NCBI RefSeq assembly: GCF_001298675.1
Contig: NZ_CYIG01000010.1
Coordinates: 26,063 to 90,062, forward strand
Length of the DNA stretch: 64,000 bases
Reading direction: 5' to 3'
Origin: Paenacidovorax caeni
GTDB taxonomy: Bacteria; Pseudomonadota; Gammaproteobacteria; Burkholderiales; Burkholderiaceae_C
Below the pieces are notes generated by a model. It did not search any database. It was not told the origin of the DNA and saw nothing but the letters and a program-made list of their open reading frames with translations. A program made the translations under genes and the position numbers. Positions 1-9,269 of the stretch are shown piece after piece; within the stretch, counting starts at the first letter, position 1, and each line of letters starts with the position of its first letter.

Positions 1-1118
1 CATCGTGCTGCGGGCACGCGCATATTGCGCACCGGGCCTATGGTCTGGTTCCAGACGGCGGCGCAATCCACACTGCAACGCTGCAGCCAGCGCGGCAGGA
101 TCACGCCCTCGAAAATCTCGCGGCTTTTTTGCACGTCCTGTGCCGAGGGCTGCAGCGCCACCATGCGCCCCTTGCGTTGCAGGCCACACTGCGGCGCACC
201 GCTGTTGCAGGCGACGCCATCGGCCGTGTCGCGCTCGGCAGCGGCCCAAATGGTGCGTTCCAGTTGCGGCAGCTCGCGCTGCAGCAACACGCGCAGGTCA
301 GGCGGCAGCGCGTTCCAGGCGGCCTGGTTGGCCGCGAAGATCGCAAGGCCCCAGGTGATGGGCAGGGTGTAGAGGTATTGGGTCACGCGGTACAGGCCCA
401 GCGTGTGGCCCGACAGCGTCCCGGTGATCGCACATTCGGTGTCACCCGACTCCAGGCTGTGCATGATCTGGGCAAAGGCGGTGTGGACCGGCAACGCCCC
501 CAGCGCGCCGACGAAATCCGCCTGCCCCACCGACGACACGCGCACGCGCCGCCCGGCCAGGTCGGTCAATTTCGCCAATGGCTTTTTACAAAACAGCACC
601 TGGGCTGGATAGGCATAGATGGCCAACAGTTCGACGCCGTGGCGCTGGCGCAGGTCTCTTTCCAGGTAGGGACGGAACGCAGCCGCGGCAGCGCGCACGC
701 CCGCCATGTCGGCGCCCATGCCGGGCAGGTCGGCCGCCGCGTACTGCGGATACTGCCCTGCCAGCGCGCTCATCAGCACCGTACCAAACGGCAGCACGCC
801 CAGCTGCATCAGGCGCAACATCTCTGCGCCCGGCACGCCCGCGCGGTCAAACGGCACGATATCGGCGCTGTAGCGCCCCTCACTCAGGCGCGCAAGCTGC
901 TGGGTCCAGAACGGCTCTTCGTGCTGCAGGTACTGGTTGACCCCCGCCAGCCCCCCCACCACACGCAGCTTGTACGGTGCCGGGGCGGTGCCCACCTGCG
1001 CCAACGCGCCGCCACACCATGCCAACAAGGCCAGGCCCGCCCAGCGGCGCAGGCACGCAGGCAGGACGTCCTTTAGCAGTGGCAGCAGGTGGCGCACAGG
1101 CCCTCCGGGGACAGACAT
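1..1118 (-). CDS. TRAP transporter solute-binding protein, DctP family (C-terminus cut by window edge)
   Basis: Probable periplasmic substrate-binding subunit of a TRAP transporter. The minus strand is open from the ATG at 1118 to the left edge (at least 372 codons), so the end of the protein is not seen. A hydrophobic leader ending in CGGALAQ looks like a signal peptide, and the mature part starts near APYKLRVVGG. The blocks KPLAKLTDLAGRRVRV, HSLESGDTECAIT and LYRVTQYLYTLPITWG follow the order of the DctP family, in which the first block carries the arginine that contacts the substrate carboxylate. The membrane subunits DctQ and DctM are not in the window and could lie to the left. The substrate cannot be read from the sequence. 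The start at 1118 puts the hydrophobic leader at the N-terminus. Confidence 0.75.
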   Translation of the reverse strand, partial: MSVPGGPVRHLLPLLKDVLPACLRRWAGLALLAWCGGALAQVGTAPAPYKLRVVGGLAGVNQYLQHEEPFWTQQLARLSEGRYSADIVPFDRAGVPGAEMLRLMQLGVLPFGTVLMSALAGQYPQYAAADLPGMGADMAGVRAAAAAFRPYLERDLRQRHGVELLAIYAYPAQVLFCKKPLAKLTDLAGRRVRVSSVGQADFVGALGALPVHTAFAQIMHSLESGDTECAITGTLSGHTLGLYRVTQYLYTLPITWGLAIFAANQAAWNALPPDLRVLLQRELPQLERTIWAAAERDTADGVACNSGAPQCGLQRKGRMVALQPSAQDVQKSREIFEGVILPRWLQRCSVDCAAVWNQTIGPVRNMRVPAAR

Positions 1119-1161
1119 GGAACCTGCATTGTGACGGATCTTGGACGCGTTCCGCCAGGCT

Positions 1162-2460
1162 TCAATGCCGGTTCTTGAACATACGCTGGTGCAGTCGCCG
1201 CAGCGACCACCAAACGCTGCCCGCCACCAGCGGGATGGCCACCGCCGCCGTACTCTCTGGCGACCAGGGCCAGCCCAGCGTCTGCGCCCCCTTGGCCAGA
1301 TAGCTCACCAAGCCGACAAAGTAATAGGTGATGGCGGCCACGGACAGCCCCTCGACCGTGGACTGCAGCTTGAGCTGCAGGTCCTGGCGCTGGTTCATGG
1401 CGCCCAGCAGCGCCTGGCTGCTTTGCTGCTGCTCGATCTCGACGCGCGTGCGCAGCAGGCTGCTGATGCGTGCAACCCGCTGCGACAGCCCATCCTGGCG
1501 CCGCGCCACCCATTCACAGGTGTTGCGCGCAGGCGTCAGGCGCCGATCCATGAATTCGCCGATGGTCTGCATCCCCGCCAGGCGCGACTCGGCGATGTCG
1601 CGGATGCGCCGGTCTACCAGTTCAAAGTAGGCGTTGCTGGCGGAAAAGCGCGAGTGCGTGGCGGCGTACTGGCTCTCCACCTGCCCCGCCAGGCGCGTAA
1701 GGCGGTCGAGCAGCGCCGGCTCGGCGTCACGGTCGGCACTGCGGATGGCCTCGGCCAGTGCCGCCAGCTCGCGCTCGGCGCTGGCCAGCACCGCCGCGGC
1801 GTCGCGCGCGGCCGGCAGGCCCAGCAACGCTGCCATGCGGTAGGTCTCGATCTCCAGCAGCCGCTGCACCAGCCGCCCGAGGCGGCGCGGCGTCATGCCG
1901 CCCGCGAGCAGCACCATGCGTGAGCTGCCGTCGGCATGGATGGCGAAGTCGGTGTACACCTCGCCATGGCCGTCGGCCACGGTGGAGGCCACCAGCGTGT
2001 CCTCGCGCAGCACCTGGGGCACCAGCGAGGCATTGCCGAAGCCCTGCGTAGGCAGCACCCACAGGTGCAGGCTGCACAGGCACTGGCCGGGCAGCTGCGC
2101 CAGCCATTCGCGGGGCACGCTCTCGCTCGCGCCCGTGGGCTCGCGTTCGGCGAAGCCGTCGGCCGCCAGGGGCGCCATGAACGTCCAGCTGACGAACTCG
2201 GTGTGCAGCTCCCAGCGCAGCCGGAAGGCCCCCAGGTCCACGCGCAGGTGGGTGTTGTGCTCGCCCGGCAGCGGCAGATGGTGATCGCGCAGCAGCGCCG
2301 CCAGGTGGGCCCTGCTGGCCTCGCGCTGCGCAGCGTCCGCCCACATGACGACGTGCGTGATCGCCATGGGCGCGGCCAGGGCCTCGGGCGGGCGGGCATG
2401 GATTTCGTTGTGCAGCAGCGCGCGTTGCGGGTGCAGTGCGGGAAGGGGAGTGTGGTGCAT
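1162..2460 (-). CDS. DUF3422 family membrane-anchored protein
   Basis: 432-residue protein of the DUF3422 family, function unknown. The N-terminal signature LHNEIHARPPE and the following ELHTEFVSWTF are typical of the family. The C-terminal 60 residues contain two hydrophobic segments (around AAITYYFVGLVSYLA and STAAVAIPLVAGSVWW) and end in a basic tail, so the protein is probably anchored in the inner membrane with a large cytoplasmic part. It follows tctA by 21 bases on the same strand and may be cotranscribed with tctBA. Nothing in the sequence gives a catalytic function. Confidence 0.85.
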   Translation of the reverse strand: MHHTPLPALHPQRALLHNEIHARPPEALAAPMAITHVVMWADAAQREASRAHLAALLRDHHLPLPGEHNTHLRVDLGAFRLRWELHTEFVSWTFMAPLAADGFAEREPTGASESVPREWLAQLPGQCLCSLHLWVLPTQGFGNASLVPQVLREDTLVASTVADGHGEVYTDFAIHADGSSRMVLLAGGMTPRRLGRLVQRLLEIETYRMAALLGLPAARDAAAVLASAERELAALAEAIRSADRDAEPALLDRLTRLAGQVESQYAATHSRFSASNAYFELVDRRIRDIAESRLAGMQTIGEFMDRRLTPARNTCEWVARRQDGLSQRVARISSLLRTRVEIEQQQSSQALLGAMNQRQDLQLKLQSTVEGLSVAAITYYFVGLVSYLAKGAQTLGWPWSPESTAAVAIPLVAGSVWWSLRRLHQRMFKNRH

Positions 2461-2481
2461 GGTCGGGGCGGGTATGTGGGG

Positions 2482-3993
2482 CTAATCCTCGGTGAAGGCG
2501 TCCTGGCGCGTTTGCTTGACCGCCGGCAGCAGCACGAGTACCAGCAGCAGCGCGGCGGCCGCCAGCAGCCCCGCCGACAGCGGGCGCGTGACGAGCACGC
2601 TCCAGTCGCCACGCGACAGCAGCAGCGCGCGGCGCAGGTACTCTTCCATCATCGGCCCGAGGATGAAGCCCAGCAGCAGCGGCGCGGGCTCCATGCCCAG
2701 CTTGTGGAACACATAGCCGGCCAGGCCAAACGCGCCCACCATCCATACGTCGAAACTGTTGTTGTTCGTGGTGTACACGCCGATGGCGCAAAACAGCACG
2801 ATGGACGGAAACAGCCAGCGGTAGGGCACCGAAAGCAGCTTGATCCAGATGCCGATCAGCGGCAGGTTCAGAACCACCAGCATCAGGTTGCCGATCCACA
2901 TCGAGGCCACAAGGCCCCAGAACAACTCGGGGTTATGGGTCAGCACCTGGGGGCCGGGCTGGATGTCGTGGATGGTCATGGCCCCGACCATCAGCGCCAT
3001 CACCGCGTTGGGCGGAATGCCCAGCGTCAGCAGCGGGATGAAGGAGGTCTGCGAGCCCGCGTTGTTGGCCGACTCGGGCGACGCCACCCCGCGGATGTTG
3101 CCTTTGCCGAAGGGCACCTCGCCGGGGTGCAGGCGGGTTTTCTTCTCCACCGTGTAGGCCGCGAAGGCCGCCAACAGCGCGCCACCGCCGGGCAACACCC
3201 CCAGCACCGAACCCAGCGCCGTGCCGCGCAGGATGGCGGGCGTCATGCGCCGAAAGTCCTCGCGCGTGGGCAGCAGCCCCTGTACCTTGGCGGAAAACAC
3301 CTCCCGCTCCTCCTCGGGCCGCGACAGGTTGGCGATGATCTCGCCGTAGCCGAAGACGCCCATGGCGATGGCCACGAAGCCAATACCGTCGATCAGCTCG
3401 GGAACATCGAAGGCAAAGCGCACCGTGCCGGAATTCACGTCCGTGCCGACCACCCCCAGCAGCAGCCCCAGCACGATCATGCCCACGGCCTTGAGCAGCG
3501 AGCCCGAGGCCAGCACCACCGCACCGATCAGCCCCAGCACCATGAGCGAAAAGTACTCCGCTGGGCCGAAGTGGATGGCCATCTCGGCCAGCGGCGGCGC
3601 GAAGGCCGCCAGAATCAGCGTGCCCGCGCAGCCGGCGAAGAACGAGCCGATGCCAGCCGCCGCCAGCGCCGGCCCGGCGCGGCCGGCGCGCGCCATCTGG
3701 TAGCCGTCGATCACCGTCACCACCGACGACGACTCACCCGGCAGGTTGACCAGGATGGCCGTGGTCGAGCCGCCGTACTGCGCACCGTAGTAGATGCCCG
3801 CCAGCATGATGAGCGCCGCCACGGGGGGCAACGCGTAGGTGGCGGGCAGCAGCATGGCGATGGTGGCCACCGGGCCGATGCCCGGCAGCACACCGATCAG
3901 GGTGCCCAGCAGGCAGCCGATGAAGCAGTACAGCAGGTTCTGCGCCGTGAAGGCGACGCCGAATCCCGTGGCCAGGTGTTGCAGCCAATCCAT
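2482..3993 (-). CDS. tctA: tripartite tricarboxylate transporter permease, TctA family
   Basis: Large membrane subunit (503 residues) of a tripartite tricarboxylate transporter, which imports carboxylates with the help of a periplasmic TctC/Bug binding protein. It has many hydrophobic segments and the glycine- and proline-rich signatures of TctA: GVLPGIGPVATIAMLLPATY near residue 38, YYGAQYGGSTTAILVNLPGE near residue 70, and SANNAGSQTSFIPLLTLGIP near residue 310. Only three bases separate it from tctB upstream, which shows an operon tctB-tctA. No tctC gene is adjacent; a Bug-type binding protein lies 12.6 kb away at 16576-17541. The C-terminal hydrophobic segment is followed by a short polar tail. 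Confidence 0.93.
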   Translation of the reverse strand: MDWLQHLATGFGVAFTAQNLLYCFIGCLLGTLIGVLPGIGPVATIAMLLPATYALPPVAALIMLAGIYYGAQYGGSTTAILVNLPGESSSVVTVIDGYQMARAGRAGPALAAAGIGSFFAGCAGTLILAAFAPPLAEMAIHFGPAEYFSLMVLGLIGAVVLASGSLLKAVGMIVLGLLLGVVGTDVNSGTVRFAFDVPELIDGIGFVAIAMGVFGYGEIIANLSRPEEEREVFSAKVQGLLPTREDFRRMTPAILRGTALGSVLGVLPGGGALLAAFAAYTVEKKTRLHPGEVPFGKGNIRGVASPESANNAGSQTSFIPLLTLGIPPNAVMALMVGAMTIHDIQPGPQVLTHNPELFWGLVASMWIGNLMLVVLNLPLIGIWIKLLSVPYRWLFPSIVLFCAIGVYTTNNNSFDVWMVGAFGLAGYVFHKLGMEPAPLLLGFILGPMMEEYLRRALLLSRGDWSVLVTRPLSAGLLAAAALLLVLVLLPAVKQTRQDAFTED

Positions 3994-3996
3994 GCC

Positions 3997-4485
3997 TCAC
4001 CCCGCCACGAAAGCCGGCCACAGCGGCAGTTGCAGTTGCAGCAGCTCGACGAAGGCCAGGCTGCTGCCCACGGCCAGCACACTGGCAAGGATGAACACCT
4101 CCAGAAAACGCAGTGGCCCACTGGCCAGGCTGGCGATGAACGTGAGCGCATAAATGGCCGCCACCAGCCCCAGCGAGGGAATGCCCACACTGGGCAGGCC
4201 CGCCAGCAGGATGCCGAACGTGAAATTGGCGCCCAGGATGCACAGCAGCGGCCTCCAGGCCCAGGGACCGACTTTGTTGCCGCCCTCGGTCTGGATCACC
4301 GCCGCCTTGAAGACCACCAGGGCGCCAATGAACGCCAGCAGCGCCCCCAGCACCAGCGGAAAGTAGCCCGGCCCCATGTGCGCGCCACGCCCTATGGGGT
4401 AGTGCGTGGCGCCCCAGGCAAAAGCCAGGCCCACGGCCATGAACAACAGGCCGGCCAGGAAATCCTTCTGGTTCTTGACTCTCAC
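3997..4485 (-). CDS. tctB: tripartite tricarboxylate transporter small subunit, TctB family
   Basis: Small membrane subunit (162 residues) of the tripartite tricarboxylate transporter, partner of TctA just downstream. It has four predicted membrane segments (near LAGLLFMAVGLAFAWGA, YFPLVLGALLAFIGALVVF, the central PLLCILGANFTFGILLAG, and the C-terminal part), which is the usual TctB layout. The start is a GTG at 4485, chosen because a strong Shine-Dalgarno GGAGGAG lies 8-10 bases upstream. The intergenic region behind it carries one copy of the dispersed palindromic repeat. Confidence 0.88.
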   Translation of the reverse strand: MRVKNQKDFLAGLLFMAVGLAFAWGATHYPIGRGAHMGPGYFPLVLGALLAFIGALVVFKAAVIQTEGGNKVGPWAWRPLLCILGANFTFGILLAGLPSVGIPSLGLVAAIYALTFIASLASGPLRFLEVFILASVLAVGSSLAFVELLQLQLPLWPAFVAG

Positions 4486-4520
4486 GATCCACTCCTCCCG
4501 GCGCAGCGCGGGGCTGCGGC

Positions 4521-4582
4521 AAAAAGCTCTTAATTTGATAGCTGCTAGCGCTTTCCAGCAAAGGGCTGGAGCCCTATTTTGC
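4521..4582 (+). repeat. dispersed palindromic repeat, copy 1
   Basis: Near-consensus copy between tctB and the GspE-type gene. It contains ATAGCTGCTAGCGCTT followed, after a short spacer, by AAGGGCTGGAGCCC and TATTTTG. Copies of both orientations recur through the window. Confidence 0.8.
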
Positions 4583-4593
4583 TAGAGGCACCG

Positions 4594-6384
4594 TCATGCC
4601 TCAACAGGCGGCGTGACAGCCACCACCTCCTCCAGCGTGGTCAGCCCCTCGGCCACGCGCAGCGCACCGGCCAGCCGCAGCGGGCGCATGCCGTCGTGTA
4701 CGGCCTGGCGGCGCAGGGCATCGATGGACGGGCTTTGCGTCACACGGTCCTTGAAAGCCTCGCTCACCGTGAGCAGTTCATACAGGCCCATGCGGCCACG
4801 GAAGCCCGTCATGCGGCACTCCACGCAGCCCACGGGCTTGTAGGGCTGGTAGCCACCGGAGAGCTTCCAGGGCCGCACGGCCTCGGCCAGGTCTTCCATG
4901 CGCGCGTTCTCGTCGCGCTGCTTGCACTGCGCGCACAGCGTGCGCACCAGGCGCTGCGCCAAGATGCCCAGCAACGTGGCGTTGATGAGGTAGTTGGGCA
5001 CGCCCAGCTCCATCAGGCGGCTCACGGCACTGGGCGCGTCGTTGGTGTGCAGCGTACTGAACACCAGGTGGCCCGTGAGCGCGGCCTGCACCGCCATCTC
5101 GGCCGTGGGCAGGTCGCGGATTTCGCCCACCATGATGATGTCGGGGTCCTGGCGCATGAGCGCGCGCAGGCCCTCGGTGAAGTTGAAATCGAGCTGCGGC
5201 TGCACCTGCGTCTGGTTGAAGCTGGGCTCGATCATTTCGATCGGGTCCTCGACCGTGCTGACGTTGACCTCTTCGGTGGCGATGCGCTTGAGCGTGGAGT
5301 ACAGCGTAGTGGTCTTGCCCGAGCCGGTAGGGCCCGTCACCAGAATGATGCCGTGCGGGCGCCGCACCAGGCCCTCCCAGCGGTCGGCGTCGTGGCGCGC
5401 GAAGCCCAGCGCGTCCAGGTCCTTGACGGCGTTGTCGGGGTCGAAGATACGCATCACCATCTTCTCGCCGAAGGCCGTGGGCAGGGTCGAGAGGCGCATT
5501 TCCACCTCGTCGCCGCGCGGGTTGCGCGTCTTGATGCGGCCGTCCAGCGGGCGGCGCTTCTCCACCACGTCCATGCGCCCGAGCAGCTTGACGCGCGCCA
5601 CCATGGCGTTGAGCACGCCCATGGGCATCTGGTAGACCGGGTGCAGCACGCCGTCGATGCGAAAGCGGATCACGCCCTGCTCGCGCCGTGGCTCCAGGTG
5701 GATGTCGCTGGCGCGCTGGTCGAAGGCGTACTGCCACAGCCAGTCCACCACGCGGATCACGCCCTGGTCGTTGGCATCGAGCTGCTTGTTGGTCTTGCCC
5801 AGCTCGACGAGCTGCTCGAAGGTGCTGCCGCTGGCGCTGCCGCCGCTCTTCTGCGCCGCGCGCACCGACTTGGCCAGCGCGAAGAACTCGCCCATGTAGC
5901 GCTGAATTTCCTGCGGATTCGCCATGACGCGGCGCACGCTGCGGCGCGACTGGCGCTCGACCTCGGCCACCCAGTCGTCGATGAAGGGCTCGGCCGTGGC
6001 CACCACCACCTCCTGCGGCGTGACCTGCACCGGCAGCACCTTGTGGCGCTCGGCGTAGTTGGCGCTCATGGCGTCGGCCACACGGCCCACGTCCACCTTC
6101 AGCGGGTCGATGCGCAGGTAGGCCAGGCCGCTGCGCCGCGCGACGTACTCGGTCAGCTCCTCCAGCGGCAGCGGGCGGCCGCCCTCGGCACGCGCCATGG
6201 CCACGCTGGCCAGGCGCACCAGCGGGTGCTGGTGGCTCTCGCCCTGCGAGCAGCGGGCGATGGTGCGCTGGGCCTCTTCGGAGGTGATGACGCCGTCCTC
6301 CTTCAGCCAATCGACCACGCGGCGCCAGTCCAGCGGGCCGGTGATGCGGGGTGCGGACTCGGTCTTGGGGGGGGTGGAATGCAT
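4594..6384 (-). CDS. GspE/PilB-family secretion ATPase, orphan
   Basis: Hexameric ATPase of the type II secretion / type IV pilus assembly family, 596 residues. The order is an N-terminal GspE-II/MshEN-like region (about 1-190), then the ATPase core with Walker A GPTGSGKTTT at about 351-360, Walker B/Asp box region PDIIMVGEIRD, and the His box HLVFSTLHTND. Near the C-terminus two cysteine pairs, CAQC and CVEC, form the zinc site of GspE/PilB enzymes. The start at 6384 is preceded by GGAGAA; the open frame continues upstream but without conservation. No other pilus or secretion gene is near, so it may power a machine encoded elsewhere. Confidence 0.9.
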   Translation of the reverse strand: MHSTPPKTESAPRITGPLDWRRVVDWLKEDGVITSEEAQRTIARCSQGESHQHPLVRLASVAMARAEGGRPLPLEELTEYVARRSGLAYLRIDPLKVDVGRVADAMSANYAERHKVLPVQVTPQEVVVATAEPFIDDWVAEVERQSRRSVRRVMANPQEIQRYMGEFFALAKSVRAAQKSGGSASGSTFEQLVELGKTNKQLDANDQGVIRVVDWLWQYAFDQRASDIHLEPRREQGVIRFRIDGVLHPVYQMPMGVLNAMVARVKLLGRMDVVEKRRPLDGRIKTRNPRGDEVEMRLSTLPTAFGEKMVMRIFDPDNAVKDLDALGFARHDADRWEGLVRRPHGIILVTGPTGSGKTTTLYSTLKRIATEEVNVSTVEDPIEMIEPSFNQTQVQPQLDFNFTEGLRALMRQDPDIIMVGEIRDLPTAEMAVQAALTGHLVFSTLHTNDAPSAVSRLMELGVPNYLINATLLGILAQRLVRTLCAQCKQRDENARMEDLAEAVRPWKLSGGYQPYKPVGCVECRMTGFRGRMGLYELLTVSEAFKDRVTQSPSIDALRRQAVHDGMRPLRLAGALRVAEGLTTLEEVVAVTPPVEA

Positions 6385-6413
6385 GGGACGTTCTCCTGCT
6401 TGTTCTCGCACCA

Positions 6414-7178
6414 CTATCGCGCCACGGGCTTGAACACGCGCAGCCATTTGGTCGCCGGCAGTTCCCAGCGCGCCTGCACGGCTTCGGCGCGCGCGCGCAG
6501 CTCGGCCGGCTTGGGCCGCGTGGCCTGGCGCTGCGCCAGCACCACGGTGTTGCCCTCGCGCGTTGGCTTGAAGGCCCACAGCGCCTCTTCGCCAAAGGCC
6601 TGCGCCATGCTGGCCAGGCTGCGCTCATAGCTCGCGGAACGGCCAAAGAGGTTGACGGTCATGCATCCCTCCTCGGTCAGGAGCGCGCGGCAACTGGCGT
6701 AGAACTCCGCGCTGTCGAGCACCGGGGCGGCGGCCTCGTGGTCGTACAGATCGACCGCCAGCGCATCCACCGTGCCGAGCCATTCGGGCTTCTGGATCTC
6801 CTCGGCGGCGTCGGCCAGCACGACGCGCTGCAGGGGGCCGTCGGGCGGCAGCTTGAACCAGGCACGGCACACAGCCTCCACGCGCGGATTCAGCTCGACC
6901 ACGGTGCAGCACATGCGCAGCTTCTTGCGGCAAAACTTGGTGATGGCACCCGCGCCCAGGCCCAGCTGCATGGCGTGGCGCTTGGCAACGCTGGCGGGCT
7001 CGACGAACAGCAGCCAGGCCATCATGCGCTGCACGTATTCCAGCTCGATGGCAAAGGGATCGTCCAGGCGCATCGAGCCCTGGATCCAGGGCGTTCCCAG
7101 GTGCAGGTTGCGCACGTTGCCGTATTCAGAGACGCTGACCTCGGGCAGGTCAGCCGCAGCAGTTTTCTTGCGGGCCAA
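6414..7178 (-). CDS. spermidine synthase-like SAM-fold protein
   Basis: About 254 residues, with the Rossmann SAM-binding motif LGLGAGAITKFC followed by VVELNP and the acidic strand DALAVDLYDHEA, which is the spermidine synthase-like methyltransferase fold. The lack of the full aminopropyltransferase gate region means the substrate is uncertain; such proteins in this bacterial group are annotated spermidine synthase-like. The frame has no ATG near the conserved N-terminus. I choose the TTG at 7178 (giving MARKKTAAADLPEVSV) because GGTGG lies 6 bases upstream; a TTG at 7196 is an alternative. Either start overlaps the end of the DNA glycosylase gene, so the two are translationally linked. Confidence 0.72.
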   Translation of the reverse strand: MARKKTAAADLPEVSVSEYGNVRNLHLGTPWIQGSMRLDDPFAIELEYVQRMMAWLLFVEPASVAKRHAMQLGLGAGAITKFCRKKLRMCCTVVELNPRVEAVCRAWFKLPPDGPLQRVVLADAAEEIQKPEWLGTVDALAVDLYDHEAAAPVLDSAEFYASCRALLTEEGCMTVNLFGRSASYERSLASMAQAFGEEALWAFKPTREGNTVVLAQRQATRPKPAELRARAEAVQARWELPATKWLRVFKPVAR

Positions 7179-7740
7179 TGGTATCCACCAATCCAAAAGG
7201 GGCCAGGGCTTCAGCCCAGGCGTTGCATTTGCGCTCGAAGCGCCAGGAGGCGTTGGCCGGGCTGGTCGATGGCAGGCGCAGCGACGGCAGGCCGTCGCCC
7301 AGCACCGCGCGCACCGCCTTGGCGTGCCGGAAGCTCTCGCCGCCATTGTGGGCGATGGCGGCCAGGCGCGGACAGCGCGCGCGCAGCGCGGCAAAGTCGT
7401 TGAGCACGGCGTTGCGGATGCGCGCGTCCAGGCTGCCCTCACGCTCACACGCGGCGTACACGTCCCACAGGCCCAGGCCGCGCGCCAGCAGCCACGCACA
7501 ACGCGCGGCGTAGTCGTCGCGCCCGGGCAGCGGGTGCTGCGGCCACAGCGCCTGGAGCACAGGCCAGAACTGGTTGTGCGGGTGCGCGTAGTACTGCTGC
7601 GCGCGCAGTGAGGCCACGCCGGGAAAGCTGCCCAGCACCAGCACCACGGTGCGCGCGTCGGCCACTGGACCAAGGCCCGTGAGGCGCACAAGGGGCGGCG
7701 ATGGCGTGGGCGGGGTGTTGTCCCCGGTGGGCATGGGCAT
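7150..7740 (-). CDS. DNA-deoxyinosine glycosylase (uracil-DNA glycosylase superfamily, family 6)
   Basis: Probable hypoxanthine-DNA glycosylase that removes deaminated adenine from DNA, about 196 residues. The N-terminal motif VLVLGSFPGVASL and the following YYAHPHNQFWPVL match the family 6 enzymes, and the later IAHNGGESF and LPSTSPANA are the second and third conserved blocks (the SPA motif is close to the product-binding loop). The start is uncertain: ATG at 7740 is used, with ATG 7734 and TTG 7758 as alternatives, and no good Shine-Dalgarno is visible. The end overlaps the start of the spermidine-synthase-like gene by about 29 bases. Confidence 0.82.
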   Translation of the reverse strand: MPMPTGDNTPPTPSPPLVRLTGLGPVADARTVVLVLGSFPGVASLRAQQYYAHPHNQFWPVLQALWPQHPLPGRDDYAARCAWLLARGLGLWDVYAACEREGSLDARIRNAVLNDFAALRARCPRLAAIAHNGGESFRHAKAVRAVLGDGLPSLRLPSTSPANASWRFERKCNAWAEALAPFGLVDTIGPQENCCG

Positions 7741-7751
7741 GCGTGGGTTAA

Positions 7752-7808
7752 CTATCAAAAAGAGAGCTGCTAGCGCTTTTCCATCAAGGGCTAGAGGCCG
7801 ATTTGATT
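7752..7808 (+). repeat. dispersed palindromic repeat, copy 2
   Basis: Copy between the glycosylase start and the end of dnaB: GAGCTGCTAGCGCTTTT, short spacer, AAGGGCTAGAGGCC, ATTTGAT. It reaches the dnaB stop codon region at 7807. Confidence 0.8.
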
Positions 7809-9219
7809 AAAAATCATCGCTCCCCATGGCCAGGTTCTCGAAGCGCGTCTGGTTCTTCTGGAAGAACAGCTTCACCGTGCCCGTGGGGCCGTTACGCTGC
7901 TTGCCGATGATGACCTCGGCGATGTTGGGCTCGTTCGAGTCCTTGTTGTAATAGTCGTCGCGGTAGATGAACATGATGATGTCGGCATCCTGCTCGATGG
8001 CACCCGATTCGCGCAGGTCGGACATCATCGGGCGCTTGTCGGTACGCTGCTCGACCGAGCGGTTGAGCTGCGACAGTGCGATCACCGGGCACTGCAGCTC
8101 CTTGGCCAGCATCTTCAGGCCGCGCGAGATCTCGCCGAGCTCGGTGGCGCGGTTGTCGGAACCGCTGGAGCCCGAGCCGCTCATGAGCTGCAGGTAGTCG
8201 ACCACGATCAGGCCCAGCTTGCCGCACTGGCGCGCCAGGCGCCGCGCGTTGGCGCGCAGTTCAGTGGGCGTGAGGCCCGGCGTTTCGTCGATGTGCAGGC
8301 TCACGGTGCGCAGGCGCTCAATGGCCTCGGTGAGCCGCGGCCACTCCTCGTCCGAGAGCTTGCCAGTGCGCAGGTTGCCCTGGTTCACGCGGCCGATGGA
8401 GCCCACGATACGCACCGCCAGCTGCGCCGCCCCCATTTCCATCGAGAAGATGGCCACGGGCAGGCCTTCGTTGAGTGCCACATGCTCGGCAATGTTCACG
8501 GCGAACGAGGTCTTGCCCATCGAGGGGCGCGCGGCCAGCACCACCAGGTCGCCCGCCTGCAGGCCGCTGGTCATGCGGTCCAGATCGGCGAAGCCGGTGG
8601 GCACGCCGGTCACGTCCACGGGGTTGTCGGCCATCTCCTGCACGCGGTCGAGCAGGTCGATCACCAGCGTGTCGAGCGACTGAAAACCCTGCTTGGTGCG
8701 CGAGCCCTCCTCGCCAATGGCAAAAATCTTCGCCTCGGCCTCGTCGAGGATGCGCTCCACCGTGCGGCCTTGCGGATTAAAGGCGTTGGTGGCGATCTCA
8801 TCGCTGGCGGTGACCAGCTTGCGCAGGATGGCACGCTCGCGCACGATCTCGGCGTAGCGCCGGATGTTGGTGGCACTGGGGACGTACTGAGCAAGCTGGT
8901 TCAGGTACAGCAGCCCGCCCACCTCCTCGGCCTTGCCAAGGCCCTGCAGGTGCTCGTACACGGTGATCACGTCGGCCGGCTTGCTGGCATTGATCAGCGC
9001 ACCGATGGCCGAGAAGATCAGCTGGTGCTCATGACGGTAGAAGTCGCCCTCGCGCAGCAGGTCCCCCACACGATCCCAGGCATTGTTGTCCAGCAGCAGG
9101 CCGCCGAGCACGCTCGACTCGGACTCCATCGAATGCGGCGGCACGCGCAGCTGCGCCACCTCGCGATCAAGCGGCGGCGGGACAAAGTCATCATCGAGCG
9201 GGGGCATCACGGCAGACAT
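7807..9219 (-). CDS. dnaB: replicative DNA helicase DnaB
   Basis: Hexameric helicase that unwinds the chromosome at the replication fork, 470 residues, full length for the family. The N-terminal helical domain (about 25-130, HSMESESSVLGGLL) is followed by a linker and the RecA-like core with Walker A ARPSMGKTS at about 230-238, Walker B region LIVVDYLQLM, and the DnaB motif IALSQLNRSVEQR. There is no intein. It lies downstream of the S6-PriB-S18-L9 operon on the same strand, but a strong terminator at 9270-9302 separates them. Confidence 0.98.
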   Translation of the reverse strand: MSAVMPPLDDDFVPPPLDREVAQLRVPPHSMESESSVLGGLLLDNNAWDRVGDLLREGDFYRHEHQLIFSAIGALINASKPADVITVYEHLQGLGKAEEVGGLLYLNQLAQYVPSATNIRRYAEIVRERAILRKLVTASDEIATNAFNPQGRTVERILDEAEAKIFAIGEEGSRTKQGFQSLDTLVIDLLDRVQEMADNPVDVTGVPTGFADLDRMTSGLQAGDLVVLAARPSMGKTSFAVNIAEHVALNEGLPVAIFSMEMGAAQLAVRIVGSIGRVNQGNLRTGKLSDEEWPRLTEAIERLRTVSLHIDETPGLTPTELRANARRLARQCGKLGLIVVDYLQLMSGSGSSGSDNRATELGEISRGLKMLAKELQCPVIALSQLNRSVEQRTDKRPMMSDLRESGAIEQDADIIMFIYRDDYYNKDSNEPNIAEVIIGKQRNGPTGTVKLFFQKNQTRFENLAMGSDDF

Positions 9220-9269
9220 GGCAATCCTCGGGCAAGCCCGTCATCGTACTAGGCGGATGGACAACAGGC

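Noticed and set aside
1936..4533. Very long open frame on the plus strand opposite tctA/tctB
   Set aside because: It is Gln/His/Arg-rich with no domains and is antisense to well-conserved transporter genes; a high-GC shadow.
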